From contig NZ_JAETXX010000001.1 in NCBI RefSeq assembly GCF_021764745.1, positions 1 through 64,000 on the forward strand: a DNA stretch of 64,000 bases, given 5' to 3'. The notes under the pieces are model-generated. The model did not search any database and was not told the origin of the DNA. It saw only the letters and a program-made list of their open reading frames with translations. Numbering within the stretch: the first letter of the stretch is position 1; each line of letters starts with the position of its first letter. This stretch comes from Joostella atrarenae (GTDB taxonomy: Bacteria > Bacteroidota > Bacteroidia > Flavobacteriales > Flavobacteriaceae). The position numbers and the translations under genes were made by a program. Of this stretch, positions 24,202 through 34,398 are shown in pieces.

Positions 24202-24984
24202 TTACTCTACTACAAAGATAATTGGCTTTGTAAACAACACCTCAACTTCTCGATTCCCTTGTATACCGGGCTTCATCTGAGGAATCAATCTAGTTACACG
24301 AGCCGCTTCTTTCTCTAAAGATTTATGTGGAGCACGAACTTTAACATCTGATACTTGCCCTTGTTTGTCAATTTTAAACTGAACATCAATTCTAAGTCGA
24401 CCCGTTAAACCATAATCGGAAGCGATTGAAGCATCAAAATTTCTTTTAACAATTTCATTAATTTCCATACTCATACACTCTCTACGCTCAACATTTGTTT
24501 CTAGAGATTCACATCCTGGAAACACAGGCACAAACTCAACATTATTAACAGAAATAGGACCTACATCTTCCACTGGTTCTGGAACTACAATATCATCTAC
24601 GGAAACCTCCATAACATCTTTAGTAGTATTTAAAAATTCATCTTTAGCTTTCAATTTAGCATCATCTTCGACAACGCTAATCTCTTCTGTGATTTTTGAT
24701 TTCTGAGGCGTATTGTTTTCCTTAGGTACAGTTTTTACTTTTTCAATTTCATAGTTTGGCACTACAAACACCTCATCTTCATTCAAAACTAAGGAGGCTA
24801 CCGATTCTTGGGGACTTGGAACAGCAAAGCCTGTTTCAATCAAAAAATAACATACTGCTAAAGCCAATAATAAGCCCAATTGGAAACGAAGAACTCCACC
24901 TTTAATCCTAAAATCCTTTTTTGAGGCTATAGAATCATGCTCAGCCCTAACTTGTTCTGACTTTGTTTTCTTAAATACTTTCAT
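24202..24984 (-). CDS. TonB family energy transducer
   Basis: A 260-residue TonB protein with an N-terminal membrane anchor (about 29-50), a charged linker with scattered prolines, and a C-terminal TonB domain (about 175-260: LTGRLRIDVQFKIDKQG, VRAPHKSLEKEAARVTRLIPQMKPG, VLFTKPIIFVVE). It spans the periplasm and powers TonB-dependent receptors. It lies directly downstream of another tonB gene on the same strand, with a terminator and its own TACGTTTG element between them. Confidence 0.9.
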   Translation of the reverse strand: MKVFKKTKSEQVRAEHDSIASKKDFRIKGGVLRFQLGLLLALAVCYFLIETGFAVPSPQESVASLVLNEDEVFVVPNYEIEKVKTVPKENNTPQKSKITEEISVVEDDAKLKAKDEFLNTTKDVMEVSVDDIVVPEPVEDVGPISVNNVEFVPVFPGCESLETNVERRECMSMEINEIVKRNFDASIASDYGLTGRLRIDVQFKIDKQGQVSDVKVRAPHKSLEKEAARVTRLIPQMKPGIQGNREVEVLFTKPIIFVVE

Positions 24985-25027
24985 AATGCTTTGGTTTTAA
25001 ATTAATTACTAACAAAAAAGTATTCAA

Positions 25028-25035
25028 CAAACGTA
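25028..25035 (-). promoter_or_regulatory. -7 element of the downstream tonB gene
   Basis: The minus strand reads TACGTTTG, an exact TAnnTTTG match, 43 bp upstream of the start and just past the terminator of the preceding tonB gene. Confidence 0.5.
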
Positions 25036-25046
25036 CCAAAAACAAA

Positions 25047-25074
25047 AAAGCCCGAGTAAAAATACTCAGGCTTT
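25047..25074 (-). terminator. Terminator of the upstream tonB gene
   Basis: AAAGCC (25047-25052) and GAGTA (25054-25058) pair with TACTC (25063-25067) and GGCTTT (25069-25074), with one mismatch. On the minus strand the stem is followed by TTTTGTTTTT. Confidence 0.85.
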
Positions 25075-25097
25075 GAAAATATATTGTATTAAACGTA

Positions 25098-25808
25098 TTA
25101 GTTTAATTTAAATACAATTGGATAAGCAAACGTTACTGGTGTTGGTCTTCCTCTTTGTTTACCAGGAATCAACTTAGGTAACTTATTAATAATTCTTCTT
25201 GCTTCAGCATCTAAACTTTTGTCCGGAGCTCTTGTATTAAGGATAGTAATAGAACCATCTTTATTAATACGGAAGTTTACATACACTCTACCTTGAATAC
25301 CCATTTCTTGAGCCATATCAGGATATTGGAATGTTTTTCTTACGTGCTTATCTAAGTTCTCTTTAAAACATGCAAACTGCTCTGCTTTTGGAACTCCTTT
25401 ACAGTTCTCAAACATTGGCTTGTCTTCAATAACTGTAAAAGGTACATCTACATCAACTACTTCTTCTACCTCAACAATCTCTTCAACTTCAACAATCTCT
25501 TCTTCTTGAGACGTTTCTGTAGACTCAATAACTGTCTCCTCTACTTCTTCCTCATCTTCAACAACCTCAATTACTTCAGGTGCTGCTGGTGGCGGTGGAG
25601 GTGGTGGAGTTTTTATTTGTTCAGTTAAAGGCACTTCTTCCTCCAACTGCTCATCTACATCCATTGTATAATTAAAAGCTTCTACCTTATCATATTTCTT
25701 CCACTCGATAGCTCTCCAAGTAAGGAATGAAATTATAGCCAACCCGATAGCAAAATATAGTCCACTATTACGAGTTAAATCAGCTTTAGGATTCTTTTTA
25801 GGTTCCAT
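25098..25808 (-). CDS. TonB family energy transducer with acidic linker
   Basis: A 236-residue TonB protein: membrane anchor at about 16-32, a run of seven prolines at 68-74, then a strongly acidic, Val/Glu-repeated segment (about 80-122), and the TonB C-terminal domain (about 150-236, GRVYVNFRINKDGS ... RAPDKSLDAEARRIINKLP ... FAYPIVFKLN). The acidic linker is opposite in charge to the Pro-Lys linker of classical TonB. Together with ExbB/ExbD, not in this window, it should drive outer-membrane receptors. Confidence 0.93.
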   Translation of the reverse strand: MEPKKNPKADLTRNSGLYFAIGLAIISFLTWRAIEWKKYDKVEAFNYTMDVDEQLEEEVPLTEQIKTPPPPPPPAAPEVIEVVEDEEEVEETVIESTETSQEEEIVEVEEIVEVEEVVDVDVPFTVIEDKPMFENCKGVPKAEQFACFKENLDKHVRKTFQYPDMAQEMGIQGRVYVNFRINKDGSITILNTRAPDKSLDAEARRIINKLPKLIPGKQRGRPTPVTFAYPIVFKLN

Positions 25809-25872
25809 AATCTATTTATTTGTTTGCTAATTTAATTATTTATTTGCATTATTTCCAATAAAATTTCCCTTT

Positions 25873-26271
25873 TTAACGCAATCTAGATGCTAAACAAAAG
25901 CTTATCAAAAAGATAGCTGTTAAAATTCCTATAGAATTCGCAAGAATATCTTTCAAATCAAAGGATCTCTCATAAGGTAATACATATTGTAATACTTCAA
26001 TAAGTATACCATAAATAAAAGAAAATAAAGAAATTTTAATAACTGTATTTCTTAATCCTGCTTTTTTAAAATAACAATAAAACAAAATTGTATTGATAAA
26101 ATAAAATATACCGTGAACTAATTTGTCTGAAACTTCGATTCCTGATTCAACTTCTTTGACTAAATCTACAGAAATCAAGCTTGCTATCGTTATTAAAATC
26201 AACCAAGAAATAGCAAAAAAAAGGTAATACTCCTTTTTAAGCTCCAATAAGTTCTTTATAATCAGCATCAC
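25873..26271 (-). CDS. VanZ-like membrane protein
   Basis: A 132-residue membrane protein with four hydrophobic segments and the VanZ pattern: SDKLVHGIFYFINTILFYC followed by FSFIYGILIEVLQYVLPYERSFDLKDILANSIGILTAI. The second block, with Glu and an Asp-Asn pair, is the most conserved part of the family. VanZ proteins have been linked to glycopeptide tolerance, but most members have no known role. The gene overlaps the end of gcvH by 35 bp, so it is certainly cotranscribed with it. Confidence 0.88.
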   Translation of the reverse strand: MMLIIKNLLELKKEYYLFFAISWLILITIASLISVDLVKEVESGIEVSDKLVHGIFYFINTILFYCYFKKAGLRNTVIKISLFSFIYGILIEVLQYVLPYERSFDLKDILANSIGILTAIFLISFCLASRLR

Positions 26272-26617
26272 TCATTAAGTCTGCAACTTCAGAAGGGTCA
26301 GATATTTTTAATTTTATCATCCATCCTTCTCCATAAGGATCTGTATTTACTTTTTCTGGCTCATCTTCAAGAGACTCATTAAATTCTATAATCTCTCCTG
26401 AAAGTGGTAAAAATAGATCAGAAACAGTCTTTACAGCTTCTACTGTACCAAAAATCTCTTCTCTCTCTAATGTTTCATCAACAGTTTCTACCTCCACATA
26501 AACGATGTCTCCTAGTTCACCTTGTGCGAAATCTGTAACTCCAATTGTTGCTACATCACCTTCGATCTTAACCCATTCGTGGTCTTTTGTGTATTTTAAT
26601 TCTGCAGGAATATTCAT
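26237..26617 (-). CDS. gcvH: Glycine cleavage system H protein
   Basis: A 126-residue H protein. The lipoyl-carrying Lys63 is in GTVEAVKTVSD, and the family pattern LKYTKDHEWVKIEGD, VTDFAQGELGDIVYVE and the C-terminal NTDPYGEGWMIKLK are all present. It shuttles the aminomethyl group between the P and T proteins in glycine breakdown. The other gcv genes are not near. In many Flavobacteriaceae gcvH lies between sprA and a vanZ-like gene, as here. Confidence 0.97.
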   Translation of the reverse strand: MNIPAELKYTKDHEWVKIEGDVATIGVTDFAQGELGDIVYVEVETVDETLEREEIFGTVEAVKTVSDLFLPLSGEIIEFNESLEDEPEKVNTDPYGEGWMIKLKISDPSEVADLMSDADYKELIGA

Positions 26618-26647
26618 AAAAAATAAAATATTAGTTTATTAGCTGGA

Positions 26648-26678
26648 CAAATGTAATTCTTTATACTATTGATTTCAA
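26648..26678 (-). promoter_or_regulatory. gcvH promoter
   Basis: On the minus strand a TTG (26678-26676) is followed after 20 bp by TACATTTG (26655-26648), close to the Bacteroidota consensus. It ends 30 bp before the gcvH start and overlaps the end region of sprA only slightly upstream. Confidence 0.55.
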
Positions 26679-26689
26679 ACAGAAAGTTG

Positions 26690-29600
26690 TTAATTTCCGA
26701 AATTATATCGCAATGTAAACCCAGTACGGATAGTTGTTTGCGGGAATGCCGTGGAAACTTTAAATTCTGAGAATGTATGATCGTAGAAAAACAAGGTCGT
26801 TAAATTCTTCGTTAAAGCATAATCTGCAGTAAACTTAAGAGCCCAAATATTCTGCCCCGCCGTTACTTGATTCGTATTGATATCTAAATTTCTAATTACC
26901 GTTATATTGTCTCGTAGAGATAAATCTGCTTTTAAATTTAAATCTCCTTTTAATACATTTCTTCGTCCTCCAATATTAGTAACGAATCTAAGGTCTGAAA
27001 TTCGATATCCTAATCCCACCACATATTCATTTCCTGCCATTTCTGTAAGCAAGTTATTATCGAAACTCATAGAAAGCGCTCTATCTTTTCTCATTTCAGC
27101 TAAAACACTTACAGAGTTATTCATTTCGAAATCTACTCGCATCAAAGGATTAAACTGCTCCACCAAAGTAGCATTTGTATACAGGATAGGGTTTTTATAA
27201 TCTCCCGATTGATCAAACTCACTTCCATTTCCAAAATCTAAATTCGATCTAAAACTATTAATACTATAACTAGAGCGATACCCGTGCGCTAAAGAGAAAC
27301 GTCTAAAATTATCTTTAAACCATTGTACTCTCATTAAGCCCGTGTACTTCATTGTCCAATTAGGAATTGGTGTATCTCTAAATGCACCAAGAGAAACAGA
27401 ACTTGCACTTTTACCAGTATACGCAGCTATAAATGCTGGTAATAATACAGCTTGATTTGTAGGGCCATATCCTTCTGGATATTCTGTAGCCTCAGGATCC
27501 TGCGGAACTCCAGCTAAACGCTGAGCTATTAAAATTCTATTTTTACTGAACTGATTAAATGTCTCCGAAGTTTCCTCCTTAGAACTATCAAATGCAGTTC
27601 CGAGCATAATAGTGGAAATTGAAAAATCTCCATATTTATTTTGAATAAGCGGATTGTAGTCTATAATACCATCTCCATTAATATCTTCAATTCTATAATT
27701 CTCAGCATAGGACTCCGAGTATTGTCTATCTGCTACTAAATCTATAGTGAAATCTTTAAAAGGCTGAATATTTGCCGAGATATTAAGCTGATTGGCTTCT
27801 CTAGACATATATTGCTCATTAAACTCCGGGAAAGTAGTAAGCCATCCTTTCTGGGCAGCCTCGTAGCGAACATCGGATTGACTTCCAAAAACAAATCCCC
27901 ATGAAGGCCTTAAAGTTCCAATAAACCCAACGGATTCTGTATATCCTGGAAGAACTTTACCACTATTTCTAGTATAACTTACATTGATCCTTTTTACCAT
28001 AGTCACCAAATCGATCATGGTATTGTATCCTCCATACTTTTTACCTTCTACAACTTCAGGCACCTCTTCTTGATTAGCATCTGCAATTGGCAACGATCCT
28101 CTTGAAGTTTGGGCGGCTGTGGTTCCGCTTTTTCTTCTTATTCCAAGCGAAGAATACAGCTTATCCATCCCAAAAGAACCATTAAAATTATGCGTGCTCG
28201 CATTTTGTATCGTATTAAGATCTTCTCCAGCTACATCATTTAAAACATCACTCCCTCTTTGCCAATCAAAATCTCCAGTATAAGCATAGGTTGCAGTAAC
28301 AAAATCTAAAAACGGAATTTTATCTAACGGAATATCATAATTAAGCTGAAGTTGCTGCGTATGTCTATTTGGATCTCCTACGTTCCAAAATCCATCCCAC
28401 AAGGCCAACTCTCTATTCACTATCTGATCTCCATTCTCATCGTACTCAAAATAATTCTTTACAATATGATTATTCGCTGCGATAAAATTAAACTGCAATG
28501 ACTTTGTTAAATTATAGTTTACCGCATATTGCCAATCGAATAAATAGTTTCGTTGTTGCACTTCTGGCAATCCTAATAAATTAGATGAAGTACCCGCTTC
28601 TAAAACCTGCCTAAAAGATTGTCTATTTAAAGTTCTTGTTATATTTGAATTTAAAGAAATACTTGTAGGCAATAAATTAAAGTTGAAATCTTTCAACCAA
28701 TTCCAATACTTACTCTTAAGAATCGAATCAGCATTTTTTAAAGGAACAACTTCTTTCGGTCTAAAATTATGGTTATACAAGAAACCGGTTCTTACGTTTT
28801 GATCCTTTAAGTCTTCAATTTCATAATCTCTATGATCTACTTGATTGTATGCAAAATTAAAAGTGAAGTTTTCAATACCATAAACAGTTGGCTTTTGCTC
28901 AGGTCCAATATTTTTTCTAACTCCGATAAAATTTATACTTTTTCGCTTGGTATAATCTTCAGCCTGTTTTCTAATCTGATCTTCCTCCTGAGAACTTCCA
29001 GCAGCATCCAAACGATCTTCTAATTTTATATCTTGGTATAATGGATCGAATTCTGGAGTAATTAATTCTTCAGAAACACTATAATTCATTGGCACTTGTA
29101 CCCCCCATTTATTAGGAAGTAACTGCCCAAGGTTTACATTACTATTCAAAGAATAACCCATAAAATCCTCTCGACTTCTCTCATTTGGGGTCTGATCTAT
29201 GCTTCCAAAACCAGAAGTACTCATATTTCCTGTTGCTGAAATATTTGCGAAATCGGCAAAATTCAAGTCTACCTGTGCAATAGCAGCCCAACCACCCTGA
29301 TTATCTAATTCTGCCAAACGTAGTTCATTAAACCACACTTCACCACAAACATTATCTCCAACCGTAGTACTCGGGTTTTTCACCCCAACCATTGCAGATC
29401 GGATATTCCCCAAACTAGGATTTCCTTTCACAGCGACTCTCATATCGCCAAGCTCTCTTGGAGCAAATTCATCAATAGGACTTCCTTCTGAATCGTAATA
29501 GGTTAGATCCTGAAGAGATCCATTTGCAATACCTTGAGCTTTTATTTTAGAAAGTAAAGACAAAGGCAAATCAATACTATTGATGTCTGGCCAAATAGTA

Positions 29601-32600
29601 GCAGCATCTGTAGTTCCTGGTGGAGTAATCTGTAAAGGCACCTCTACTTGGTAATAATTTTCAGTGAAATCCGTACCTAATCTAAGAAAAGCCACTAAAT
29701 CTCCATCTGCCACAGGAGTATTTTTATACTGCTCAGCATGAACAAACATTTTTATACGTTTATACTGCCTAATATCTATATCTATATTCTTAAAAACACC
29801 TCGAGAATCTTCAGGCTCTAAATCACAAACTGCAAAAGAAAGCGACTGCTCATTCTGTCTTATTATAGTGTTATTATTATTTAACTGCTCGCGAACTACT
29901 CCAGGAGGTAATCTATATGGAATTGGCTCTCGCTGCTCGTTTTCTTGTATATTAACTGTATTCACATCCACAAACGTACCGTCATCATTTGGATCAGGAT
30001 CATCATCTGGCTGTAAACTTTGAGAGTAGTTTCTCCAATCTCCACGCACAAGATCTAGCGTTCCAAATCGTAATACAACAGGATCATTAAAACCAGTTAA
30101 GAACATTCTCATAAAACTTATCGAACGGATATCTGTAATCCCCCCAACAGCCTCATCATATTCATCAATAGGAACTTTAAACTGAATCCAACGTACTCGA
30201 TAGCTATCATTATTAGGAGTTTCAACTTCAACTTCTCGGATATCTGATACAAAAGGATCTGCTCGTTGAATATTTGGTCCAATCGGAATTCTATATTGGA
30301 AGTAACTATCTACCGTATTCATAGTTAAATCTCGATCGATATCTTCTACATCTGGTAAAGTAGTGGATCCTCTATTTGTATCTCCAACTTGAACTGGAGA
30401 GTTCCCTTGAGGGTTATTATAATTGTAATACCTATCTAAAATATCACCGGCAGCATCTAAGTAAAATTGGTAGTTATCTAATGCAGGATCTGGCCCAGGG
30501 TTACTATAAAAATTAGCCTCATCACCATCTAAAAGACCATCAAAACCAGCATCTTGAATATTTCTATTACCAGTATCAGCATTAAAAGCATACACTAGGG
30601 ACTGCGTAGAAGGCACACGACCAAAACTCGTAGTGTTCACTAACGCAGGATTATTCTCTACTGGCAATCCATTTTCGTATTGCTTTCTACCGTCTTTTAA
30701 AATATCCTCATTAATATTACCTAAGTTAAAAACAAGTTCTCCATTTTGTCCCGCTGTTGGCCCATCTTCATAATAAGGATCTAGCAACCAAAACTGAATG
30801 TATTCCACATTTGCTTGCTCAAAGTTTGTGCTGCTCACCGACCTCATAATTCCACCCCAACGCTCTTGAGCAGGTAAGGTTTCAAAACTTCCATTATCAT
30901 TATACGGACCTTTTTCTTCTGGGTAATAAGCAATATCCAATGTAGACTGAACTAATGTTTGCCCTTGTGCCACATCTTGCTGCGGAAAAATTTCATCTAT
31001 AAAAACACGTCTCGTTTGATTTGTAGAGATATCATCATCTGTAATAGAACCTGGCCGCTGATTTGTATAAAATATAGGATCGATAGTATACCAAGCCATT
31101 TTCGCTCTTTTTGCTCTTGAAGCTACATTATCATTTTCAATTTCTCCTCCATAACCAATGGGAGCACTTGCAAGCGTCCATGCTAATGAAGAACGGATAT
31201 CTATAAAAGCTTGCGCTCCTTCAAAATCATCTAAATAAGACGTCGTTTCCCCATCAAAATCTGATGTTTTTGGAGAACCTGGAATTAAATAGGCAAAATC
31301 TCCACGAACAGATAAATTAGAAGGAGCATCTGTATCTATATTTGGTAATTTATTTACCATTCTCGTCAAGAAAGGAATCTCTTTAGAATAGTTTCCATTT
31401 AACCCTAAAATCGTATTATTTACGGGTTCTATTCCGAAATTAGCTTTTTGTGTTAGTGGGCGTTCACTCATATTTAAGAATGTTCCTCCTAACATAAAAT
31501 TCTCATTAAACTGATGCTCCACATGAATCCCTGAGAACCTTCGTGTTTGCTGACCAAAGACAGCATTATTCTCTACTGAAACTTCAATAGGAGTATTAGA
31601 AGCTCTTAAACCTTCGTCTAGAATCTGCACAGTTCCCGCTTGATAATTTACAGTATAATCGATTCCCTCTTGAAGCACTCTTCCACCAGCAGTAACACGT
31701 ACAGATCCACGAGGCACATTAAATGCCCCTAGCGGAATTCCGCCAGAACTCTCCGCTTTATACCTTCCTTTAAGCATAAACTTATTTTTTTCAGCATTCT
31801 CTAAAGAAGCTGTTTTTGTAAGTTTATACATATTACGATACACATATTGCGCTTGGTTATCGTTATTGGGTGTAAAATTTGGATCGTCATAATTATTACC
31901 ACCACCCAATACATCATATAAATACTCACCAAAAGGCTCTACTTTCGTGAATTTTATTAATCCATTTTGAACATCTACAGTAACCCCAGGTAAAAAGTCA
32001 AAGAAACCATCTCCTCCATTCTGCGGATCATTATATACATTCAATCGGTCAAAATTAAATACATCCAACAAGATCCTTTCTTCTAGTCCTTGCGGCCAAG
32101 TAGCATCATCTACAGGAGTGATATAATTTATTGGTGACGGATCTGTGTACAATATATTCATTCTGAAATCTTCCTGAGAAAGCTGATACGCCCCCGTAGA
32201 ATAGAAGTTTTTCATCATTAAGTCCCACACAGGATCTGTAATATTCGTAATATTACTCTTTAACATTTTAAGTACTAAAGCCTGCGGATTAACTTGGGTA
32301 ACCACACCATTAGTTTCTTCGAATTCTGTAGCATTCACACCATCATTTGCAAATTCTCCAACTTGATAAACCTGACCTTGATAGGTATATTGATAAGCCA
32401 CCGCCAAAACCTCATCGTTACTTAAACGCTGATTCAAAGAAATATACCCCAATTGTGTATCTACAGTATACTCTCTATTTGGTTCTAATTTTCTAGCATT
32501 CTCTAAAATCGAATAATCAAATCCCTGACTCGGATTATAACCAGCTGTATTAAAACCTTGCTGTACAGTTGCGATATCTCTAATAGACTCTGTTAATGCA

Positions 32601-33769
32601 GAACCTGCGCCTCCTATATTAAAAGGGTCATAACCGTTGGAACCATTTCGCGGAAGTGTACTTACAGTATTAAAAAAGCCTCCTGGCGCATTCTGATTAA
32701 TACGCGTATTATCTGGCACTGGTTCCCCTAAATCTTGAAGCGCTACTAAGTTTCTAACATTATCTGTACGCTGCGCTCTATTTGTTACCCAAACTTCAAT
32801 TCTGGTAATCTGAACCTGACTTCGGATATAAGGATAGTTTTCTAGCGCTTGATCATATTGATCTCTAAAATATTGCGAAAGGAAGAAATGTCGATCTTCA
32901 TCATAATCTAAGGCTAAGATTTCAAATTCATTAACCGTTCCACCGCCTTGAGCTGTTACACTTCTACTTTGAGAACGTTGTTCAGAAAAAACACCTGTAA
33001 CGGTTGTTCTTCCAAATTGTAATTCTGTTTTAACCCCAAAAAGACTTTGAGCTCCATTTATAAGGGAGCTATTTAGTGGCATACTCACGTTACCAACTTC
33101 TATTTTTTGGATGATATCGTCTTCGTCTGGAGTATATTCTAATTTTATAAGATTCTGAAAATCGAATGTCGCTTCGGTGTCGTAGTTTGCATTTATAGAC
33201 AATCGTGTTCCTACTTTACCTAGTAAGCTTAAACTAATACGTTGATCGAAATCAAAAGAAATATTGCTTCTATTTCTAGGAGATAGCGCTGGGTTATCAT
33301 TCTTCTGAAAACGCACCCCTAAATCCATCGCCACAGAACCTTGTGGAATTACTTCTATAGTATTTCCTCCAAAAACACTTTCAAAAAAGTTAGAGTTGAC
33401 GTAAAAATTTGGCAGAAGATTCTTTTGAGCCTCTTCCGTTCCTTCTTTTCCGGAGATAGCATCAATCTTCTCTTTAAAGTACCCCTTCATCTCCTCATTA
33501 AGAATTAACCGCTCATATTCTTCAGGCGTTAAAATAACAGGATATGAAATATCATAATTACCTACAGATTCAGTAAAAATGTATTTATCTGTAACGGGAT
33601 CGTATCTATATTTTGAGGAAATACTTTCAGGCTGCTGTAATTTAATTCTACCCAAAGAGACGCCTACCTGAGTAGAATCCTGATCTTGTTCAGGCTCTTC
33701 CTGGGAAAAAACTGCAGTCGATATAAACAGACAGCAAATAACAATAAGTGTTTTTAACTGTCTCTTCAT
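26690..33769 (-). CDS. sprA: SprA, giant outer-membrane translocon of type IX secretion
   Basis: About 2,359 residues, the normal size for SprA (SprA/Sov), which forms a 36-strand outer-membrane barrel through which type IX secretion substrates leave the cell. A signal peptide (FISTAVFSQ) precedes an N-terminal domain, repeated motility-associated SprA regions with RGSVRVTAGGRVL, YLDDFEGAQA and SVRGDFAYLIPGSP, and a C terminus ending in a barrel strand (TGFTLRYNFGN). I chose the ATG at 33769, which gives a standard signal peptide; one at 33796 is possible. It follows ruvA by about 32 bp on the same strand. Confidence 0.97.
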   Translation of the reverse strand: MKRQLKTLIVICCLFISTAVFSQEEPEQDQDSTQVGVSLGRIKLQQPESISSKYRYDPVTDKYIFTESVGNYDISYPVILTPEEYERLILNEEMKGYFKEKIDAISGKEGTEEAQKNLLPNFYVNSNFFESVFGGNTIEVIPQGSVAMDLGVRFQKNDNPALSPRNRSNISFDFDQRISLSLLGKVGTRLSINANYDTEATFDFQNLIKLEYTPDEDDIIQKIEVGNVSMPLNSSLINGAQSLFGVKTELQFGRTTVTGVFSEQRSQSRSVTAQGGGTVNEFEILALDYDEDRHFFLSQYFRDQYDQALENYPYIRSQVQITRIEVWVTNRAQRTDNVRNLVALQDLGEPVPDNTRINQNAPGGFFNTVSTLPRNGSNGYDPFNIGGAGSALTESIRDIATVQQGFNTAGYNPSQGFDYSILENARKLEPNREYTVDTQLGYISLNQRLSNDEVLAVAYQYTYQGQVYQVGEFANDGVNATEFEETNGVVTQVNPQALVLKMLKSNITNITDPVWDLMMKNFYSTGAYQLSQEDFRMNILYTDPSPINYITPVDDATWPQGLEERILLDVFNFDRLNVYNDPQNGGDGFFDFLPGVTVDVQNGLIKFTKVEPFGEYLYDVLGGGNNYDDPNFTPNNDNQAQYVYRNMYKLTKTASLENAEKNKFMLKGRYKAESSGGIPLGAFNVPRGSVRVTAGGRVLQEGIDYTVNYQAGTVQILDEGLRASNTPIEVSVENNAVFGQQTRRFSGIHVEHQFNENFMLGGTFLNMSERPLTQKANFGIEPVNNTILGLNGNYSKEIPFLTRMVNKLPNIDTDAPSNLSVRGDFAYLIPGSPKTSDFDGETTSYLDDFEGAQAFIDIRSSLAWTLASAPIGYGGEIENDNVASRAKRAKMAWYTIDPIFYTNQRPGSITDDDISTNQTRRVFIDEIFPQQDVAQGQTLVQSTLDIAYYPEEKGPYNDNGSFETLPAQERWGGIMRSVSSTNFEQANVEYIQFWLLDPYYEDGPTAGQNGELVFNLGNINEDILKDGRKQYENGLPVENNPALVNTTSFGRVPSTQSLVYAFNADTGNRNIQDAGFDGLLDGDEANFYSNPGPDPALDNYQFYLDAAGDILDRYYNYNNPQGNSPVQVGDTNRGSTTLPDVEDIDRDLTMNTVDSYFQYRIPIGPNIQRADPFVSDIREVEVETPNNDSYRVRWIQFKVPIDEYDEAVGGITDIRSISFMRMFLTGFNDPVVLRFGTLDLVRGDWRNYSQSLQPDDDPDPNDDGTFVDVNTVNIQENEQREPIPYRLPPGVVREQLNNNNTIIRQNEQSLSFAVCDLEPEDSRGVFKNIDIDIRQYKRIKMFVHAEQYKNTPVADGDLVAFLRLGTDFTENYYQVEVPLQITPPGTTDAATIWPDINSIDLPLSLLSKIKAQGIANGSLQDLTYYDSEGSPIDEFAPRELGDMRVAVKGNPSLGNIRSAMVGVKNPSTTVGDNVCGEVWFNELRLAELDNQGGWAAIAQVDLNFADFANISATGNMSTSGFGSIDQTPNERSREDFMGYSLNSNVNLGQLLPNKWGVQVPMNYSVSEELITPEFDPLYQDIKLEDRLDAAGSSQEEDQIRKQAEDYTKRKSINFIGVRKNIGPEQKPTVYGIENFTFNFAYNQVDHRDYEIEDLKDQNVRTGFLYNHNFRPKEVVPLKNADSILKSKYWNWLKDFNFNLLPTSISLNSNITRTLNRQSFRQVLEAGTSSNLLGLPEVQQRNYLFDWQYAVNYNLTKSLQFNFIAANNHIVKNYFEYDENGDQIVNRELALWDGFWNVGDPNRHTQQLQLNYDIPLDKIPFLDFVTATYAYTGDFDWQRGSDVLNDVAGEDLNTIQNASTHNFNGSFGMDKLYSSLGIRRKSGTTAAQTSRGSLPIADANQEEVPEVVEGKKYGGYNTMIDLVTMVKRINVSYTRNSGKVLPGYTESVGFIGTLRPSWGFVFGSQSDVRYEAAQKGWLTTFPEFNEQYMSREANQLNISANIQPFKDFTIDLVADRQYSESYAENYRIEDINGDGIIDYNPLIQNKYGDFSISTIMLGTAFDSSKEETSETFNQFSKNRILIAQRLAGVPQDPEATEYPEGYGPTNQAVLLPAFIAAYTGKSASSVSLGAFRDTPIPNWTMKYTGLMRVQWFKDNFRRFSLAHGYRSSYSINSFRSNLDFGNGSEFDQSGDYKNPILYTNATLVEQFNPLMRVDFEMNNSVSVLAEMRKDRALSMSFDNNLLTEMAGNEYVVGLGYRISDLRFVTNIGGRRNVLKGDLNLKADLSLRDNITVIRNLDINTNQVTAGQNIWALKFTADYALTKNLTTLFFYDHTFSEFKVSTAFPQTTIRTGFTLRYNFGN

Positions 33770-33801
33770 TAATATGGGGCTAATTAAGGTTTTCAAGCCA
33801 G

Positions 33802-34383
33802 TTATAAGTTTTTAAGCGCATTCTTTATTATGTTTTCAACACTTAAATCAGGGTCAGTTTTCACTATCTTCTCCACCACCTTTTCTGCTTGCTTTTTAGC
33901 AAATCCCAATACTTCTAAAGCAGATAACGCTTCTTCTTTATTTGTATTGCCTTGCTGAATAAAAACTTCATCCATATCATAAATTTTAAGTATCTTATCT
34001 TTCAAATCTATAATAACACGTTGTGCAGTTTTCGCACCAATTCCTTTCACAGATTGTATGGTTGCTACATCACTAGAAGCAATTGCATCTCTAATTTGAA
34101 TAGGATCCAAAGAGCTTAACATTGTTCTGGCTATGCTAGCACCAATTCCAGAAACTGAAATTAACAATCTAAAAACCTCTCTTTCACCCTTATCGGCAAA
34201 ACCATAAAGTGTATGAGAATCTTCTTTAACCTGTAAATGGGTATATAGCTGTAGGTTTTCATCGGAAGAGATCTTTGAATAGGTGTTTAAAGATATATTT
34301 ATCATATACCCAACACCATTACACTCAATAACAACATCGGTTGGATTCTTTTCTACAAGTTTTCCTTTGATCTGTGTAATCAT
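33802..34383 (-). CDS. ruvA: Holliday junction branch migration protein RuvA
   Basis: A 193-residue RuvA: N-terminal OB domain (MITQIKGKLVEKNPTDVVIECNG), two helix-hairpin-helix motifs (LLISVSGIGASIARTML and TIQSVKGIGAKTAQRVIIDLKDK), and a C-terminal RuvB-binding domain (EEALSALEVLGFAKKQAEKVVEKI). It binds four-way junctions and loads RuvB. ruvB lies separately at 39257-40279, so the two are not one operon. ruvA precedes sprA directly. Confidence 0.97.
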   Translation of the reverse strand: MITQIKGKLVEKNPTDVVIECNGVGYMINISLNTYSKISSDENLQLYTHLQVKEDSHTLYGFADKGEREVFRLLISVSGIGASIARTMLSSLDPIQIRDAIASSDVATIQSVKGIGAKTAQRVIIDLKDKILKIYDMDEVFIQQGNTNKEEALSALEVLGFAKKQAEKVVEKIVKTDPDLSVENIIKNALKNL

Positions 34384-34398
34384 TCTTAATAAAACGTT

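Noticed and set aside
26877-27200. 107-codon open frame opposite sprA
   Set aside because: It is a shadow of the sprA reading frame and has no family-like features.
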